Source: Candidatus Epilinea brevis
GTDB lineage: Bacteria > Chloroflexota > Anaerolineae > Epilineales > Epilineaceae
Direction of reading: 5' to 3'
Length of the DNA stretch: 64,000 nt
NCBI GenBank assembly: GCA_016710785.1
Contig: JADJUE010000011.1
Coordinates: forward strand, 1-64,000
Shown here piece after piece: positions 53,688 to 61,193 of the stretch; position 1 is the first letter of the stretch; the number at the start of each line of letters is the position of its first letter. The notes beneath the pieces are model-generated. The model was not told the origin of the DNA and searched no databases. It saw nothing but the letters and a program-made list of their open reading frames with translations. Position numbers and translations under genes: made by a program.

Positions 53688-54071
53688 TCATGGGCAGGCT
53701 GGGAAGCCAGGAAACGCTTGGATACCCTTGGCAACCCTAACGTGGAAGCTGATCGGCAGGATCGTATAGATCATGCCTTCGATGGAACTGGGTGCGGCCC
53801 CGAAGGGCGCGGCCACCACCACCAGAACCAACCACAGGACGAGCCAGCCACGCTTCAGCTTCCGGATGGCACCCAGGCCACGCCCCTCAAACAGCGGCCC
53901 GCTGGCGACCCATGGGTCGTCGGCCTGGCGCATGAATGTGGCGACGGCTGGATCGGCAAACCTACCGGCGTCATCAAGAAGGGTGAAGGCTAGCAACCCC
54001 ATCAGGAAGTAGGTCACGGTGTGGACGATGACCACTTTCAGCGTGAGCGAGAGGAAGGTATCACTTCGCAT
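53688..54071 (-). pseudogene. small membrane protein, probably degraded at its C-terminus
   Basis: About 127 residues from ATG 54071 (AGGATCACC upstream). Two clear TM helices (VVIVHTVTYFLMGLLAFTLL and GWLVLWLVLVVVAAPFG) and the segment APSSIEGMIYTILPISFH. In the family I recall, this is followed by xGLPEVLL; here the -1 frame continues as GLPRVSKRFL while the annotated frame ends in an unrelated tail. The region between the TMs is also short. A frameshift plus small deletion is likely. Confidence 0.5.
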
Positions 54072-54107
54072 GGTGATCCTGGTTGTATGAGCATGCACCT
54101 GCGGGCC

Positions 54108-54171
54108 GGCTAGCGCCCGGTTACGCCCGGGACAAGAGGTTCGGGACTCGAGGTAACGGGGGGCGTCACCT
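54108..54171 (-). repeat. attC-like site 3 (downstream of DHFR-family gene)
   Basis: On the minus strand: box ending TGAC at 54171-54165, which contains the stop codon of the upstream gene; arms cccgttac and gtaaccggg (one unpaired base); then gcgctagcc with putative R' GCTAGCC at 54114-54108. Same terminal box as site 2. Confidence 0.5.
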
Positions 54172-54822
54172 GTGTGCCGGGTCCGAGTCGAAGATCACCG
54201 TCTCCTGGCCCACCTCCACCTCGCCGTACTGGAGGCCGCCAACACGGTCATACACGTGGAGGACCGCGCCGGTAGCGGTCTGCTGGGTATCGACGAGCCG
54301 GAAGGCACGAGGGATCGCGCCTTCCCCGAACAGGCGCTTGCCGGTGCCGAGAACCACTGGGAACTGCCAGATGCGCAAGCGGTCGACGAGATCATGCTGG
54401 AACAGGGTCTGGAGGAGCTGGCTGCTGCCGTGGACCTGGATCTCGCCGCCCTCCTCGGCCTTGAGCTTCGCGACCGCCTCGGCAAGGTCGCCTGTGAGCA
54501 GGTGCGAGTTGTTCCACGTGACCTCATGGAGCGTCCGCGAAGCGACGAACTTCGGCCGGGTGTTGAGGGCTGTCGCGATCTCGTCCGCGGGGTCGGTGGA
54601 CTGGGGCCAGGAGGCCGCGAACATGTCATAGGTCTTGCGGCCAAGCAGAAAGGCGCCGGCGCGCTTGGCCCACTCGGTCATGCTCCCCAGAAAGGCCTCG
54701 TCGAAGTAGGGCACCAGCCAACCGCCGTGCTGGAAGCCACCGTCGCGGTCCTCGTCGGGACCGCCGGGCGCCTGCATCACACCGTCGAGCGTCACGAAGG
54801 TACCGACAACCAGCTTTCTCAT
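54166..54822 (-). CDS. dihydrofolate reductase family protein (RibD_C type), copy 1
   Basis: 218 residues. MRKLVVGTFVTLDGVMQAPGG is the family opening; LLGRKTYDMFAASWP, GEIQVHGSSQLLQTLFQHDLVDRLRIWQFPVVLGTGKRLFGEG complete the RibD_C/DHFR-like fold. The members are NADPH-dependent reductases of mostly unknown substrate; it is not a classic FolA. The stop codon is inside an attC-like box. One of three such genes in 3.3 kb, each different in sequence. Confidence 0.9.
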   Translation of the reverse strand: MRKLVVGTFVTLDGVMQAPGGPDEDRDGGFQHGGWLVPYFDEAFLGSMTEWAKRAGAFLLGRKTYDMFAASWPQSTDPADEIATALNTRPKFVASRTLHEVTWNNSHLLTGDLAEAVAKLKAEEGGEIQVHGSSQLLQTLFQHDLVDRLRIWQFPVVLGTGKRLFGEGAIPRAFRLVDTQQTATGAVLHVYDRVGGLQYGEVEVGQETVIFDSDPAHR

Positions 54823-54837
54823 GGGCTTCGTCTCCTT

Positions 54838-55020
54838 TCAGCAAGCGAACACGATTCGATTTGGTGGCCCGATGCGGCTCGTCGCCATGCCGCCAGGCGC
54901 GGCTGCCGCGGCAGATGGCGACGAGATCGTTGATGCTCCCGCGAGGACGGCCCGTCGCTCCGCGAGCCGCTCGTGGGCGAAGAAGTCCTCCTGCATATCG
55001 ATGATGAGTGTCGCGAAGGC
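54838..55020 (-). pseudogene. remnant of an isochorismatase-family hydrolase
   Basis: The minus-strand frame reads ATLIIDMQEDFFAHERLAERRAVLAG, the N-terminus of cysteine hydrolases (catalytic Asp in VIDMQ-DF). A shift of one base then gives SINDLVAICR, the next family segment, after which similarity ends. No start codon or catalytic Cys remains. The upstream end abuts the DUF1801 stop. Confidence 0.7.
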
Positions 55021-55476
55021 CTAGGCAACACGCTCGGGGTCGCCGCCAGACGCCTGGTTCAAGGCGATCGCGGCTCGAACCAGCGCCACCAGGGACGCCT
55101 CATCGACGTGGCCATCCTCCGGAAAGTCGATGGCGCGTCTGGCGTTGCCTTCCAGGCTCGAGTTGAAGAGTTTTGAAGGATCGGGCAAGGACGCCCCCTT
55201 CGGGAAGGTCAGCTTGACCACCTTCTTGTAGGTCTCTCCGACGCAGAGGATGCCCCCACAGGACCAGACCGGGGTGTTCCACTTCCACTCCTCGGTGATC
55301 GAGGCATCCGCTCCCAGGATCAGGCCCCTCAGCCGGGACAGGAGGTCCCCCCTCCAGCCCACGAGTTCTCCGATGCGTGCATCGATCAAATCCGCGGGAG
55401 ACTTGTCGGCATCGGCAGCGGGGGTCTGCTTCGGGAACGACTTCATCGAAGTAGCGGGGTTGTTGGTCGTTGGCAT
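55021..55476 (-). CDS. DUF1801 domain-containing protein
   Basis: 151 residues. Core features of the YdhG/DUF1801 fold: EEWKWNTPVWSCGGILCVGETYKKVVKLTFPKGASLPDPSKLFNSSLEGNARRAIDF. The first about 25 residues are a polar leader. Function of the family is unknown; small single-gene members are frequent in cassette arrays and accessory regions. Stand-alone here, on the same strand as all island genes. Confidence 0.88.
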   Translation of the reverse strand: MPTTNNPATSMKSFPKQTPAADADKSPADLIDARIGELVGWRGDLLSRLRGLILGADASITEEWKWNTPVWSCGGILCVGETYKKVVKLTFPKGASLPDPSKLFNSSLEGNARRAIDFPEDGHVDEASLVALVRAAIALNQASGGDPERVA

Positions 55477-55580
55477 GGGTGCCTCCCGTGGTAGTGTTTC
55501 GCCGTGATCGGTTGCATCAGGTTGCTGCGCTCGGTTACCTGGCTGCGGTCCATAATGGAAACGACGGACTCGATTGCGCG

Positions 55581-56201
55581 CTATGCCTCGCGAGCAACGC
55601 GCTTCGCTACAACCTTCTCCCAGTGCATGAGTTGATGTGCTCTGCGCTGCTTGGTGACTTCGTACAGAACGATTCCTGTCGAGGTTCCAAGGTTCAAACT
55701 CTCAATGATGCCGAACATGGGGATGTTGACGCAGAAGCGGCTCGTGTCGAGCGCAGCGCTGCTTAGCCCCTGTCGTTCGTTGCCAAACCACACTGCCAGG
55801 CGCTTGAACGGCGTGAAGTCACCCGCCTCAAGCCCTACGTTCATGCGACCCTTCAAGTGAGGCGATGTGGCCACCGAGTCGAAGCCGTTCTTCGCCAAGT
55901 GGGCCACGCAGGCAGCTGTACTTGGGAACGTCTTTACGAAGCTCCACTTCACCGCTGAAGCCGAGGTCTTGGAGAGCCAGGACGTTTGACGCATGACCTG
56001 CCAGTCATCGGGCAGAAGCGCCTCTTCGTCTACGATGTACACCTTGTCAACACCCAAGGCATTGGCGTTGCGAATGACCACGCCGATGTTCAAGGGGTCT
56101 GCTGGGTTCTCCAAGACCACGATGAGATGCCGGCAGCGAAAGCCTCTCACGCGATCCGCACGCAGGCGCAAGGAGATTCTGGGCTTCTGGTCATCGGACA
56201 T
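55581..56201 (-). CDS. TrmH/SpoU-family RNA 2'-O-methyltransferase
   Basis: 206 residues. SPOUT motif 1 is LENPADPLNIGVVIRNANALGV (catalytic N-x-G-x-x-R-N), motif 2 is LAVWFGNERQGLS and motif 3 is IPMFGIIESLNLGTSTGIVLYE, the trefoil-knot SAM site. It methylates ribose in tRNA or rRNA. GC is visibly lower (near 52 percent) than in the flanks, a sign of transfer. Its ATG is 7 bp after the stop of DHFR copy 2. Confidence 0.9.
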   Translation of the reverse strand: MSDDQKPRISLRLRADRVRGFRCRHLIVVLENPADPLNIGVVIRNANALGVDKVYIVDEEALLPDDWQVMRQTSWLSKTSASAVKWSFVKTFPSTAACVAHLAKNGFDSVATSPHLKGRMNVGLEAGDFTPFKRLAVWFGNERQGLSSAALDTSRFCVNIPMFGIIESLNLGTSTGIVLYEVTKQRRAHQLMHWEKVVAKRVAREA

Positions 56202-56208
56202 GTCGGAA

Positions 56209-56739
56209 TCAGGCAGGAACGTAGGTCAACCGGATCACATCGTCGCTCATCCGGTCATGGGTCATGAGGCGGAGCGGTGGCCGGGGTCCGGCGAAATACG
56301 GTTTGCCGTGACCCAGCACGACGGGGTGCAGGTAGATCCGGTACTCATCGATCAGGCCCAGCTCGGTGAGGCTGCGCGCCAAGGTCGGGCCGGCAACTTC
56401 GATCTCCCCGTCGCGCTCGGCCTTCAACCTGCGGATCGTGCCCTCGAGATCATCCTGAACAAGGCTGGCGTTGGGGCCGACCGACGGCAAGGAGCGCGAG
56501 ACGACCCATTTCGGCTGGGCCCGCCACGCCGCCGCGAAGGCCTGTTCGTCTGCCTCCCATTCGGGTTGCTCGTCATCCCAATACCGCATGACCTCGTACA
56601 TCCGGCGACCGTAGATGCTGCCTGCCTGCCCCTGAGCCTCCTCGATGAAGTGGCGGAAGAGCGTGGGGCTTGGCGCAAACGCCATATGGTCGACGTAGCC
56701 GTCCAGGGACTGGTTCATTCCGAACACGAGCTTAGCCAT
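56209..56739 (-). CDS. dihydrofolate reductase family protein (RibD_C type), copy 2
   Basis: 176 residues. AKLVFGMNQSLDGYVDHM opens the fold; GSIYGRRMYEVMRYWDDEQPEW, KWVVSRSL, GEIEVAGPTLARSLTELGLIDEYRIYLHPVVLGHGKPYF are typical. Clearly distinct from copies 1 and 3, so not a recent duplication. Followed by the methyltransferase gene after 7 bp. Confidence 0.9.
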   Translation of the reverse strand: MAKLVFGMNQSLDGYVDHMAFAPSPTLFRHFIEEAQGQAGSIYGRRMYEVMRYWDDEQPEWEADEQAFAAAWRAQPKWVVSRSLPSVGPNASLVQDDLEGTIRRLKAERDGEIEVAGPTLARSLTELGLIDEYRIYLHPVVLGHGKPYFAGPRPPLRLMTHDRMSDDVIRLTYVPA

Positions 56740-56831
56740 AGCGCTACCCTTCCTCGCGCGGCAGGACCGCGCGCTGTTGCGTATCGTTAAACAACGGGTG
56801 GGGCGGTTGCATCGAAGTCGTCAGGCCGCTC

Positions 56832-57470
56832 TCACTGACGCACATAGTGCAAGTGTGTGGCGGCCGGACCAGCAAGAACCTTGTCGATGCGAAACCGCGG
56901 CCCGGGCTCGCCAAGGTTCTCGAAGAGACGCCGCCCGCCGCCGAACAGCACGGGGGCCAGGGCGATTTCCAGCTCGTCGACGACTCCCAGGTTCAGGTAC
57001 TGCTGGATCACGTCCGCTCCACCCGAGATGCGAACATCACGACCGCCCGCAGACTTCTTGGCCTGCTCGAGTGCGCTCTCCGGACCGTCGTTGACGAAGT
57101 AGAATGTCGTCCCGCCCGGCCGGACCCAAGGATCGCGCTGCTCGTGGGTAAGAACGTATACGGGAGTGTGAAATGGAGCCTCTTCGGGCCATGATACCGC
57201 GCCTTGCTCGAACATACGCTTGCCCATGATGTTGACGCCGATGCGCTCCGTGGTGCGACGAACCAGGTCGTTGACCGGACCGGTCTCTCCCCCTGGTCCG
57301 AACTTGAGGTTCTCGCGGAAGTACTGCTGATTGATGATCCAGCTCATCAGCGCACCCCACTTGGCGCCCCAGTCCTTGTACTCGGGCCTGTCCCAATGCT
57401 CAAGGGTCATCCCTTCCGGGGCCATGTAGCCGTCAAGGCTAAGTGCGATGTTCACGAAGACTGTCGTCAT
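56832..57470 (-). CDS. dihydrofolate reductase family protein (RibD_C type), copy 3
   Basis: 212 residues. TTVFVNIALSLDGYMAPEG, NIMGKRMFEQGAVSWPEEAPFHTPVYVLTHEQRDPW and ISGGADVIQQYLNLGVVDELEIALAPVLFGGGRRLFE show the fold. This subtype is often annotated as 'deaminase/reductase'. The 92-bp gap to copy 2 contains GTCAGGC (56820-56826), a possible attC end, without a recognisable partner box. Confidence 0.9.
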   Translation of the reverse strand: MTTVFVNIALSLDGYMAPEGMTLEHWDRPEYKDWGAKWGALMSWIINQQYFRENLKFGPGGETGPVNDLVRRTTERIGVNIMGKRMFEQGAVSWPEEAPFHTPVYVLTHEQRDPWVRPGGTTFYFVNDGPESALEQAKKSAGGRDVRISGGADVIQQYLNLGVVDELEIALAPVLFGGGRRLFENLGEPGPRFRIDKVLAGPAATHLHYVRQ

Positions 57471-57498
57471 GATGCATCTCTCCTGATTCTGTATGTCG

Positions 57499-57591
57499 GG
57501 CTAGCGCCCCAAGCTGAGCGACCCGGCCTGCGGGATGCGTGGATGGCCACCCACGTACGATGGCCGGGTTCGCTGGAGCGCGTGGTCAGGC
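57499..57591 (-). repeat. attC-like site 2 (downstream of GNAT gene)
   Basis: On the minus strand: R''-like GCCTGAC (57591-57585) contains the TGA stop of the GNAT gene. Arms agcgaacccggcc (57574-57562) and ggccgggtcgct (57528-57517) pair with one extrahelical base. A central stem (cgtgg/ccacg) and a terminal R'-like GCTAGCC (57505-57499) complete the site. This is the attC architecture of imperfect palindrome plus unpaired base. Confidence 0.6.
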
Positions 57592-58029
57592 CGTGTCGAT
57601 GTTCTCATGGAATCGCTTTCCCATGCTGACCCTCTTTTCCACAGCATAACCGAGCACGCCATAGAATGCGGTAACGCCTTTGTTCTCTTCCACGATCTGC
57701 AAATTCACCTTTACGCATCCCTTGCTTGTGAGCACGCGCTCGGCGAAGCGAACCAACTGCGCACCGACGCCTTGTCGGCGGTGCGCAGGAGAAACGGCGA
57801 CGGAATAGATCCAGCCTCGATGCCCGTCGTATCCCGCCATTACTGTGCCAATCACCACGTCGCCGACAAGGGCGACGAAGAAAAGAGCGTCACCGAACGA
57901 GACCTTCTTGTCGATGACAAGCGCCGGCTTGTTATGCGCCGCTTCATAGCCAAACACAATCTCCCAAAGCGCGACAACCTCGGCGCGATGAGCCTTGTCG
58001 GAGTAGGGACCGATGGTAATACTGTTCAT
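57586..58029 (-). CDS. GNAT-family N-acetyltransferase
   Basis: 147 residues. The acetyl-CoA loop is VSPAHRRQGVGAQLVRFAE (motif A R/Q-x-x-G-x-G/A), preceded by GTVMAGYDGHRGWIYSVAV and followed by VNLQIVEENKGVTAFYGVLGYAVEKRVSMGK, as in RimI/YpeA-like proteins. Substrate unknown. Flanked on both sides by attC-like sites, so it would be a single-gene cassette of about 550 bp. Confidence 0.92.
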   Translation of the reverse strand: MNSITIGPYSDKAHRAEVVALWEIVFGYEAAHNKPALVIDKKVSFGDALFFVALVGDVVIGTVMAGYDGHRGWIYSVAVSPAHRRQGVGAQLVRFAERVLTSKGCVKVNLQIVEENKGVTAFYGVLGYAVEKRVSMGKRFHENIDTA

Positions 58030-58042
58030 GGCGTGTGCAGGG

Positions 58043-58122
58043 GCCTAACGCCCAAACTCAGCCGACGTCACCAAACATGCTTAGGCAAAGTTGGTGGCGT
58101 CGGCCGGAGTGCCTTGTTCGAC
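58043..58122 (-). repeat. attC-like site 1 (downstream of VOC gene), best match
   Basis: On the minus strand: R''-like GTCGAAC (58122-58116), arm gccgacgccaccaa (58104-58091), loop, arm ttggtgacgtcggc (58074-58061, one mismatch), then the classic end ggcgttaggc-like with R' GTTAGGC (58049-58043), a perfect GTTRRRY. Length 80 bp, normal for attC. Confidence 0.7.
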
Positions 58123-58164
58123 GGCATTCATGGAAAGCTCGGGCATCTGACTGGACGAGCACGA

Positions 58165-58626
58165 CTACGCCTCGTTGTAGGCTCTCTCGAGCTCAGCCAC
58201 GTCGAGCTTCACCATCGTCAGCATGGCTTCCATCACAGCCTTCACCTTGCTGGGGTCCGTATCACCGATCAGCTCGGTGAATCGTCTCGGGACAATTTGC
58301 CAGGAGAGACCGAAGGGGTCTTTGATCCAACCGCATTGCGTGGGCTCCGCTCCTGCCTTGACGAGCTTGTCCCAGTATTCATCCACTTCATCTTGATCCG
58401 CGCAGTCCACGTAGAGCGAGACCCCCTCAGAGAAGCTGAAGTACGACCCACCGTTGTAGCCCATGAAGCGTTGACCACCAACGACGAACTCGGCGGAGGT
58501 GATGGGACCGTCCGTGCCCGTGCGGGCGACGTCGCGTACTTCGGAGTTCGGAAACGTCGCGGTGTAGAACGCGATCGCCGCTTCGAGCTGGTCGTTGAAC
58601 ATGAGGAAAGGTGTCACTTTGTTCAT
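58165..58626 (-). CDS. VOC-family protein (PhnB/3-demethylubiquinone methyltransferase-like)
   Basis: 153 residues. KVTPFLMFNDQLEAAIAFYTATFPNSEV opens the PhnB-type VOC fold; FMGYNGGSYFSFSEGVSLYVDC and GAEPTQCGWIKDPFGLSWQIVPRRFTELI are standard. The end (KAVMEAMLTMVKLDVAELERAY) is also typical. Enzymatic role unassigned in the family. Followed on its 3' side by the best attC-like site. Confidence 0.92.
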   Translation of the reverse strand: MNKVTPFLMFNDQLEAAIAFYTATFPNSEVRDVARTGTDGPITSAEFVVGGQRFMGYNGGSYFSFSEGVSLYVDCADQDEVDEYWDKLVKAGAEPTQCGWIKDPFGLSWQIVPRRFTELIGDTDPSKVKAVMEAMLTMVKLDVAELERAYNEA

Positions 58627-59024
58627 GGGAGTGTCTCCTCTGTGAAAGCGATGTTCTTATCCGCCCAACTTCTCATTACGCCAACGGTGCCGGCATAACC
58701 ACCCTCAAATGCCGGCATCTGTACCCACTCATGACGCATGATCTTCTCCATGGAAGCAATGCGTCGACCACCCCATCGGCATGATCTTGACGATGACGTG
58801 GCGTTGCCCAAGAACTCCTCCGAATTCCAACTTTGCCCTCTGCCATTCCCTGGGATTACCCGGATCGCGATAATCCTAGACGCGGCTCTCACGCTGGTCA
58901 AGCTGGAACACCTGTGCTAATCCCATGGGGCCGCCCGCTATGGGCGCCGCTTGTGACCGTCCTTCGGCAGGTAGCTCAGTAACCGGGTCGTCCGACACAG
59001 CCCCCGCCGCCGATCCCATTCCCC
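58627..59024. other. 400-bp non-coding edge of the accessory island
   Basis: No gene can be supported. Two overlapping minus-strand frames give short peptides without recognisable motifs, possibly a decayed cassette gene. The minus strand also has GTTGGGC (58669-58663), a GTTRRRY box, after a pair of tgccggca palindromes. It may mark the upstream junction of the VOC cassette. Confidence 0.4.
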
Positions 59025-61193
59025 CTACCCCCCCATCGCCTCCCAGCGCCCGTACAGCCCCGCGATCTCCTCCTCCAGCGCCTGGTGCTCCGCCCCCAGG
59101 GCGAGAATGCGCGCCACATCGCCCCGCTCGCTGGCCGCCTGCAGGGCCGCGGCCAGGCCGTCGCGCTCCTCTTCTTTAAGGGCGATGCCTTCCTCCAGGT
59201 CCGCCAAGGACTGGGCCAGGCGGCGCTGCTCGTTCTTGCTGATGGGCGCGCGGGCACCGGCGGGCAGGGCGGCGGGGGCGCCGTTGGGCGCCAGGCCGCT
59301 GGTCGCCATCGCGGCCGCGGCGGTCCCGTTCGGCTCCGACGCTCGCCCCAGGTTCGCCGCCGCCGATCTTCCCTTCGGCGCCGGCGCACCGCCTTCCGTT
59401 GCCGACCGCCTCGCCTCCAGGTACTCGGCGTAGCCGTAGGGATAGGCGCGCAGCCGGCGGATCGACCTATCGTCGTCCCGACCGTCGCCGCGCTTCCCCG
59501 CTCCGCCAGCCGCCGTCCCCTCGTCCACCGCCCACACCTGCGTGGCCACGCGGCTGACCAGGTAGCGGTCGTGGGACACCAGCAGCACCGTGCCGGCGTA
59601 GGCCGTGAGCACCGCCTCCAGCAGCTCCTGGGCGGGGATGTCGAGGTGGTTGGTGGGCTCGTCCATCAGCAGCAGGTTGGCGCCGCGGCGGGCCAGGATG
59701 GCCAGGGCCAGTCGGCCGCGCTCGCCGCCGCTCAGGCTGCCCACCGTCTTGAACTGGTCGTCGCCGGAGAAGAGGAACTGCCCCAGGTAGCCCCGCGCCT
59801 CCGGCAGCTGCAGGCCCGGGTAGGCGTCCATCAGGCTTTCCAGGGCCGTCCGCTCCGGGCGTAGGCCCTCGTGGGTCTGCGAGAAGTAGCCCAGCTCCAG
59901 GCCCGCGCCCAGGCGCAGCTGGCCGTCCAAGGGCGGCAGCTGGCCGAGCAGCGAGCGCAACAGCGTCGTCTTGCCCGTCCCGTTGCCCCCGATCACCGCC
60001 ACCCGCTCGCCCCGCCACAGCTCCAGGTCGTCCACGCGCAACAGCGGCCGGCCGGGGTAGCCCACCAAGAGCCCCTGCGTGCGCAGGACGATGTCGCCGC
60101 CCCGCGCCGGGGCCGCCAGGCGCAGGTTGAACTCCGGCAGCTCCCCTTCCGGCGCGCGCAGCTCGCCAATGCGCCGCCCCACGTCGTTGACCTTGTCCGA
60201 GGCGCCCTTGACGTCCAGGTTCGCCGTCGCCTGCGCCCAGCCTTTGCTCTGGATGGCCGCCAGCACCGCCAGACCCCCGGCATGCACCGCCTCCACCTCC
60301 CGCCCCAGCCGCGCCAGCTTGCCCTTGGCGATGTTCGTGTTCTGGCCCGCGATGTGGCGGCGGATGTAGTCCAGCTCCTTGGCGAAGCGCTCCTGCATGT
60401 CCGTGAAGGCCTGCGCCCGCCGCGCCCAGCGCCCCGCGCGCTCCTTGTGGTAGGCGCTGTAGTTGCCGCTGTAGGCCTCCAGGCCGTCGGGCCGCAGCTC
60501 CCAGATCTGGTTGACCACCCGGTCCAAGAAGTAGCGGTCGTGGCTGACCACCAGCACCGCCCCCTCCCACATCGCCAGGGCGCCCTCCAGCCAGGCCACC
60601 GCCTCGATGTCCAGGTGGTTCGTGGGCTCGTCCAGGATCAACAGCTCCGGCCGCTGCAGCAGCAGCCGCGCCAACAGCGCCCGCGTCTTCTGACCACCCG
60701 AGAGCTCGCCCACCGGCTGCTGCGCGTCGGCCGCGGCGAAGCCCAGGCCCTGCAGCACCTGCCGCGTGCGCACGCGGTAGTCATAGCCCCCCGCCGTCTC
60801 GAAGGCCGCCTGCCGCTGGCCGTAGCGCTCCAGGAGGGCCGCGTCGTCCGGCCGCGCCGCCAGCTCCTCGGCCATGGCCGCCAGCTCCGCCTCGGCCAGC
60901 CGCAGGTCGTCGAAGACCGCCAGCAGCTCCGCCTCCAGGCCCCGCGCCGGGTCGGCGAAGGCATCCGCCGCCTCCTGGGGCAGGTAGCCCAGGCGCGTGT
61001 CCCGAGCCATGCGCACGTGGCCGGCCGCCGGCCGCGCCTGCCCGGCGATGATCTCGAGGAGGGTCGTCTTGCCCGCCCCGTTGGGGCCTACCAATCCTAT
61101 GCGCCCTCCCTTGGCCACCATGCCCGAGACGCCCCGGAACAGGTCCAGGGCGCCGAAGGACTGCGCGAGGCGATCGAGGACCAGCAGGCTCAC
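59025..61193 (-). CDS. ABC-F family ATPase (translation-factor type)
   Basis: 722 residues from GTG 61193. Two ABC domains: first Walker A GPNGAGKTT, signature LSGGQKTR, Walker B LLILDEPTNHLD; second Walker A GGNGTGKTT, signature LSGGERGR, Walker B LLLMDEPTNHLD. The interdomain linker (PtIM region) has QERFAKELDYIRRHIAGQNTNIAKGK. A C-terminal coiled coil (about 660-715) follows a low-complexity segment. No TM. Such proteins act on ribosomes, and some give antibiotic protection. Its start overlaps the fdhD stop by 4 bp. Confidence 0.92.
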   Translation of the reverse strand: MSLLVLDRLAQSFGALDLFRGVSGMVAKGGRIGLVGPNGAGKTTLLEIIAGQARPAAGHVRMARDTRLGYLPQEAADAFADPARGLEAELLAVFDDLRLAEAELAAMAEELAARPDDAALLERYGQRQAAFETAGGYDYRVRTRQVLQGLGFAAADAQQPVGELSGGQKTRALLARLLLQRPELLILDEPTNHLDIEAVAWLEGALAMWEGAVLVVSHDRYFLDRVVNQIWELRPDGLEAYSGNYSAYHKERAGRWARRAQAFTDMQERFAKELDYIRRHIAGQNTNIAKGKLARLGREVEAVHAGGLAVLAAIQSKGWAQATANLDVKGASDKVNDVGRRIGELRAPEGELPEFNLRLAAPARGGDIVLRTQGLLVGYPGRPLLRVDDLELWRGERVAVIGGNGTGKTTLLRSLLGQLPPLDGQLRLGAGLELGYFSQTHEGLRPERTALESLMDAYPGLQLPEARGYLGQFLFSGDDQFKTVGSLSGGERGRLALAILARRGANLLLMDEPTNHLDIPAQELLEAVLTAYAGTVLLVSHDRYLVSRVATQVWAVDEGTAAGGAGKRGDGRDDDRSIRRLRAYPYGYAEYLEARRSATEGGAPAPKGRSAAANLGRASEPNGTAAAAMATSGLAPNGAPAALPAGARAPISKNEQRRLAQSLADLEEGIALKEEERDGLAAALQAASERGDVARILALGAEHQALEEEIAGLYGRWEAMGG

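Noticed and set aside
54823..55031. Complete small genes in this gap
   Set aside because: The open frames are shadows; the protein-level signal is the split isochorismatase remnant.
56740..56831. attC site between DHFR copies 2 and 3
   Set aside because: GTCAGGC is present, but there is no GTTRRRY box in the right orientation and no matching arms.
58623..58901. 92-residue minus-strand frame upstream of the VOC gene
   Set aside because: No recognisable motif and it overlaps the VOC start. Possibly a decayed cassette gene.
58968..59005. tRNA-like segment ggcaggtagctcag
   Set aside because: Only a D-arm-like box is present; no acceptor, anticodon or T-arm follows on either strand. At most a remnant.
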